A stretch of DNA of 64,000 nt from positions 62,001 to 126,000 of the forward strand of contig JABYQS010000058.1 of the NCBI GenBank assembly GCA_022592435.1, written 5' to 3'. The position numbers and the translations under genes are program-made. Shown here one piece after another: positions 60,301 to 64,000 of this stretch. The notes below the pieces were generated by a model. It worked only from the letters and a program-made list of their open reading frames with translations. It was not told the DNA's origin and did not search any database. Source of the DNA: Cerioporus squamosus (lineage: Eukaryota > Basidiomycota > Agaricomycetes > Polyporales > Polyporaceae). Numbering within the stretch: position 1 is the stretch's first letter; each line of letters begins with the position of its first letter.

Positions 60301-61670
60301 TGCTGATGACAAGGACAACGCGACTATCTCCATCCGCGGTACAAAGAAGGCTATTGCTGAGGCAAAGGCAGCCATCCTTGCTATCGCCGAGCAGGTCGCG
60401 GAGGAGACTACCGCCACAGTCGATGTTCCCAGCAGGTTCCACCGCACCATCATTGGGGCTGGTGGACAGGGCCTCAAGGACCTCATTGCTCGCTGTGGCG
60501 GCCCCACCGATTCGAAGGCCCAGGCTGGACTGATCCGATTGTGCGTACTTTCCACTAGTGTGAACATGGGAGCCAGTGCTCACACTATCATACGTTGGAA
60601 GCCCCCGTCAAGGCGAGCCCTCCGACGAGGTTCGGCTCCGTGGTGAACCGAAGCTTGTGGCGAAGCTCAAGGCGGAGCTGGAGAAGATCGCTGCGGACCT
60701 CAGGGATCGCGTCGTTCTCGGTGTCGACGTGCCGGTGGCTCAGCACCGTGCCCTCATTGGCCGCGGTGGTCAGCACCTCAACGACCTCCAGAACCGTACC
60801 GGCGCACAGATTCAGTTCCCTGGCTCGCGCTCGTACAACCAGGTTGGTGAGCCGGAGAATGCGGCCGACCTGGCTGGCGTGGACCCCGGCAACCTGGTCA
60901 AGGTTTCTGGTCCTCGTGCTGCTTGTGAAAAGGCCATACAGGAGCTCAAGGTATGTCGCTCCGCCCTTCCTCTTTCGCGTTGTACCCACAGTCTCTAGGC
61001 CCAGATTAAGCCCCCGGCACCTGAGGGCGTTACTGGTACCATCACCGTCCCGCTGAAGTACCACTACGCCGTCTCCCAGCAGGGCAACTTGTTACGCCAG
61101 CTCCGCTCATTTGGCGTGCACGTCGAGCAATCTGTGCTACCCTCCAAGCCCGCTGTCCCACCGCAGCCCACATCCCAGGCTGGCGCGGCTACTGCCCGTA
61201 TCGACGATCCCGACTCCGGGAGCGCGCCCACCGAGGCGCAGTGGCAGGTCGTCCCGAACTACCAGGACGCGGAAGAGGGCGAGTCCGTGTGGACGCTCAA
61301 GGCTCGGGACCAGGCGGGCCTTGACCGTGCGCTGAAGCTGGTCAAAGAGGGACTTGAGCACGCCGAAAAGATGACCCACGTTGGGTTCTTGACTCTCCCC
61401 GATCGCTCAATGTTCCCCCGCATAGTTGGTGCGAAGGGCTCGAACGTTGCGCGCCTCAGGAATGAGAGCGGCGCCGATATCACCGTCAGCCATGAGGACA
61501 GCACTATTGTCATCGTCGGTGAGTATAGCTACTGCGTGTTCAGTGCGTCTGTTTAGGGAACTGATACATGTGTGACAGGCTCGGAGGACGCCATTAATAC
61601 TGCGAAGGATGCAATCCTGAAGATGACAACCAACAGTGGTCGTCCGAGGGGTGGTCGCAGGAACGAGTAA
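57356..61670 (+). CDS. SCP160: Multi-KH-domain RNA-binding protein (vigilin/Scp160 family)
   Basis: Cytoplasmic, ER/polysome-associated RNA-binding protein by family. Roughly 1,250 residues on about nine exons. Exon 1 is MALSAADLQ (57356-57382), spliced to RRHELEGAPDPFPSL. KH GxxG loops recur: IIGPKGVTLKQIRDQ, VVGRGGTTLNAIIGE, IVGSGGSGVNKLRDL, LIGQSGKYVIRLED, ILGKAGSTINDIKDT, IIGAGGQGLKDLI, LIGRGGQHLNDLQNR, IVGAKGSNVARLRNE; one repeat near 61075 has a degenerate QQGN loop and one near 58660 lacks a clear GxxG. Intact and eroded KH copies side by side are typical of vigilins. The C-terminus is basic (SGRPRGGRRNE). One intron (about 57890-58098) is near 200 bp; the others are about 50-60 bp. 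Confidence 0.92.
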
Positions 61671-64000
61671 GGGTCAATAGGATAGTATCGCATTCTAGGA
61701 TAATGAGTCAATTGGGTTGCATGGATGGGCACAGGGCCGGTCATGAATACATCACGAACATCTCGTCTGTGGGACATGGTGCGCGGCACAAGCTACTCCG
61801 AAACGTATGTATATGCACGTCCAACGCACTCAGCATGGTGGGTTAACATTGAATGTTGACGTTTAATGTTGATGCTTTAAAGTGGAGGCCACTTCGTTCA
61901 CCTCGCTGTAACATCATGCATGGGTGCCATTGGCATCACTGACTCTCGCGAAGCTTTGAGGCTTGGATGCCGACTCGGACATATGCAAGAGTTGGACGGT
62001 CGAGGGGGTCGCCAAGCCACAAGCCCCGCACTTCGCGTCATCATCGATGCAATGGTGTACTACGTGTACATGTGAACGAATTGGAAGTATGTACCATCCA
62101 TAAGTCCCAACCGATCCCAAATCGACCTCTCAATGAGCGACGTGCTTCATGGGCCCCAACTGATCGCAGTATCTTGAACAATGGCCATGTAGCTCGACCG
62201 GGCCCGCGTCGGTTGCCCGGCGTGCCCATGGCCACTGGGACGGCGAAGAGACCGGGAGGGCTCGTGCGGAAAGAGCCAGTATGAACGACGAGATGGCGCT
62301 TCCGCATCGCCTTGAAGCTTTCTGACGAGTCCAGCGCATGTATGTACTAGTATAATCTCTGGACATTGTACGTGACCAGGATGGGAATTTGGAGGATGAG
62401 CGAAGGGTGAACAGTGGGCGGAGCACCGGGGCGTGCGGCACAGACTGCCTGCAAAGCTTCTTGCCGGGCGGTGTGTGTGTGTGGCAAGTCGTAGCCTTGA
62501 GAATCGTCGACCAGATCGCACACGAGTCGTACGAATGACGGGGATGGTCGTGAGTGTCGGCACGCTGACGATGCAGAGATGCCGCCGAAGGCGCCATGCG
62601 GAGTCCCGTGAGTGCAGCAAAACTCAGCTCGAGCAGTTCCAGTCGAGCAGGCAAATCAAGCGAAGACAAAGCAGTCCAGCGAGTGGGTCCTACTGAGCAG
62701 CATCATCAGATGTCGGAGATACCGGTATCGATTGCAGCGCGATGCCTCCAGGCTCTTCTCTGCCTTGTCTTGCATGACCAGCCTCTGTACGTCACCGCCC
62801 GGGCCTGCCAACGTCTCGTACACCAGATACCACATTCATCCACAAGCCCAGAAAGCGAAGAACAAGGCAACACCAACAGGGCAGCAAGGCTCCCAAGATA
62901 GCCATTCAGATACGAATCCTGAGGCCTGAGCAGCCGGCGATCTGGATACCGGAAGACAGTGACACGCGCAAGGATGCGGGTCGACCATGCGCCGCTACAG
63001 AGCTCAGCGGCACCTCCGTGTACGCCCTCCGTGTACCGTGGGCCCACGCAGAACCGAACGCGGAGCCGACCACGAGCCCCGGCGTAGCGGCGAAGGTGTG
63101 GACGATTATGGACGGGTGTGGGTCCGGCGGCGAGCCTCCCACGAGGCGAAGCCTGCCTGTTGTATGTGATTGTGCGTGTGTGCATGGCGTGTCTGGGACG
63201 CAACTCGCGAATGGAGAGAGAGACTCGAGAGACCGCCGATCGCCGCCGCGGAGCTCCTGCGTGCCTCCTCGGGGTCAATACGCCCCAATTCGCATCTGCC
63301 ATGTCGCATCCCGCGAGCCTATAGCCTGAGCTGTACGGTGGCGGGTGTCGAATAAGGTGGGCTTCTCGCACGAGACGTCGAAGGTCGGATGGGGTCGATA
63401 TGGCTGCGCTACAGCTTAACGTGGGCGCTGCGTGTCTTGGGGTACGGCATGTGCATGGAGGCCTGGAAGCGCGGAGGGAAGCGGCCGTTCGTGGTGCCTG
63501 TATGCCCGCAACTGAGATCGGAGGGAGAAACGTGCATGCACGATGCGGTCGCGTGAAGGCCTATGTAGGATGGATGGATGCCATTTCCTGTTGCGGAGCT
63601 GGAGCTGAAGCCAGATGGCATTGGCAGAAGCCCAAGGAACCCGCGTCCCATGACGTGCTGCAGCTGCAGGACGAGCGACTCTGGAGTCTGGGACGAACAG
63701 ATGACACATATCAGCGACGACTCGGCGCGGAAGAATACAGTGGAAGAGTCCCTCATGATCTGGGTTCGGTGCGCTCTCACAGCAGGAACTGCGACATCAC
63801 TGCGCGGAAGGCACATGCAATCCGAGAGAGACCGGAGCACGCCAATTCCGTGCGCGTCGACTATTGTCGGACGAAGCTTGGGAGCTTGGCCGGTCTTCCG
63901 ATGGTTCTGCGAAGACAGAGAAGAAGGAGAGCAGCGCAGCGCAACGAAGACAAGACATGATCAGAAGAAACGACCCACCGGCGCAGAAAGTAGCAGAACT
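61671..64000. other. Terminal region without a recognisable gene
   Basis: Open frames on both strands (for example 221 codons minus at 62706-63371) are Arg/Ser-rich and show no domain. A short (gt)n run sits at 62471-62481. No repeat pair, tRNA or transposon protein seen. Confidence 0.4.

Noticed and set aside
59107..60567. 486-codon minus-strand frame
   Set aside because: Antisense shadow of the KH-repeat exons; the plus strand has all GxxG loops.
62706..63371. 221-codon minus-strand frame in the right block
   Set aside because: Arg/Ser-rich and without motifs; other frames are equally open.

Overview
The window comes from a filamentous fungus, most probably an agaricomycete basidiomycete (Polyporales-like; the order is an inference). 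Nearly every gene is split by 50-70 bp GT-AG introns, coding GC is high, promoters are CT-rich, and several genes belong to families expanded in mushrooms: A1 aspartic proteases, DUF6589-type proteins, RecQ-like helicases and Clr2-N proteins. Gene models were spliced by eye from reading frame, splice sites and family alignment; the best ones close exactly in phase from start to stop.

Layout. 1-6012: no recognisable gene. 6-15 kb: N-acetyltransferase NAA50 (+), a C2H2 zinc-finger factor (-), DNA ligase I (+, 11 exons) and a secreted CREG-like FMN-barrel protein (+). 15-21 kb: an unknown conserved-looking protein with a 631-bp intron (-), a Clr2-N-domain protein (-) and a secreted aspartic protease (-). 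21-28 kb: a frameshifted DUF4246 relic (+) and a single-pass membrane protein with an adhesin-like ectodomain (-), then about 2.5 kb without a clear gene. 28.4-30.5 kb: ATP sulfurylase MET3 (+) with a TATA box. 31-41 kb is the accessory part: three membrane-anchored A1-protease paralogues in a row on + (one frameshifted, one lacking the protease domain, one intact). They are interrupted by a 2.5-kb mobile-element-like block holding a truncated DUF6589-type gene, an inverted RecQ-helicase 5' fragment, a duplicated 356-bp segment carrying three ACGCGT boxes, a 44-bp direct repeat and a hairpin. 42-47.6 kb: chromatin remodeller CHD1 (+). 48-55 kb, all minus: a multi-hydrophobic protein with an RE-rich tail and one frameshift, splicing factor SLU7, a small membrane protein, and ER oxidase ERO1. 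56-61.7 kb: a GNAT acetyltransferase (+) and a vigilin/Scp160-like multi-KH protein (+). 61.7-64 kb: nothing recognisable.

The housekeeping genes cover sulphate activation, replication and repair, chromatin, splicing, ER oxidative folding and RNA binding; they do not form one pathway. The most unusual region is 31-41 kb, where a protease family seems to be diversifying or decaying into receptor-like membrane proteins around an inserted transposon/helicase block. No tRNA, rRNA or CRISPR was found.
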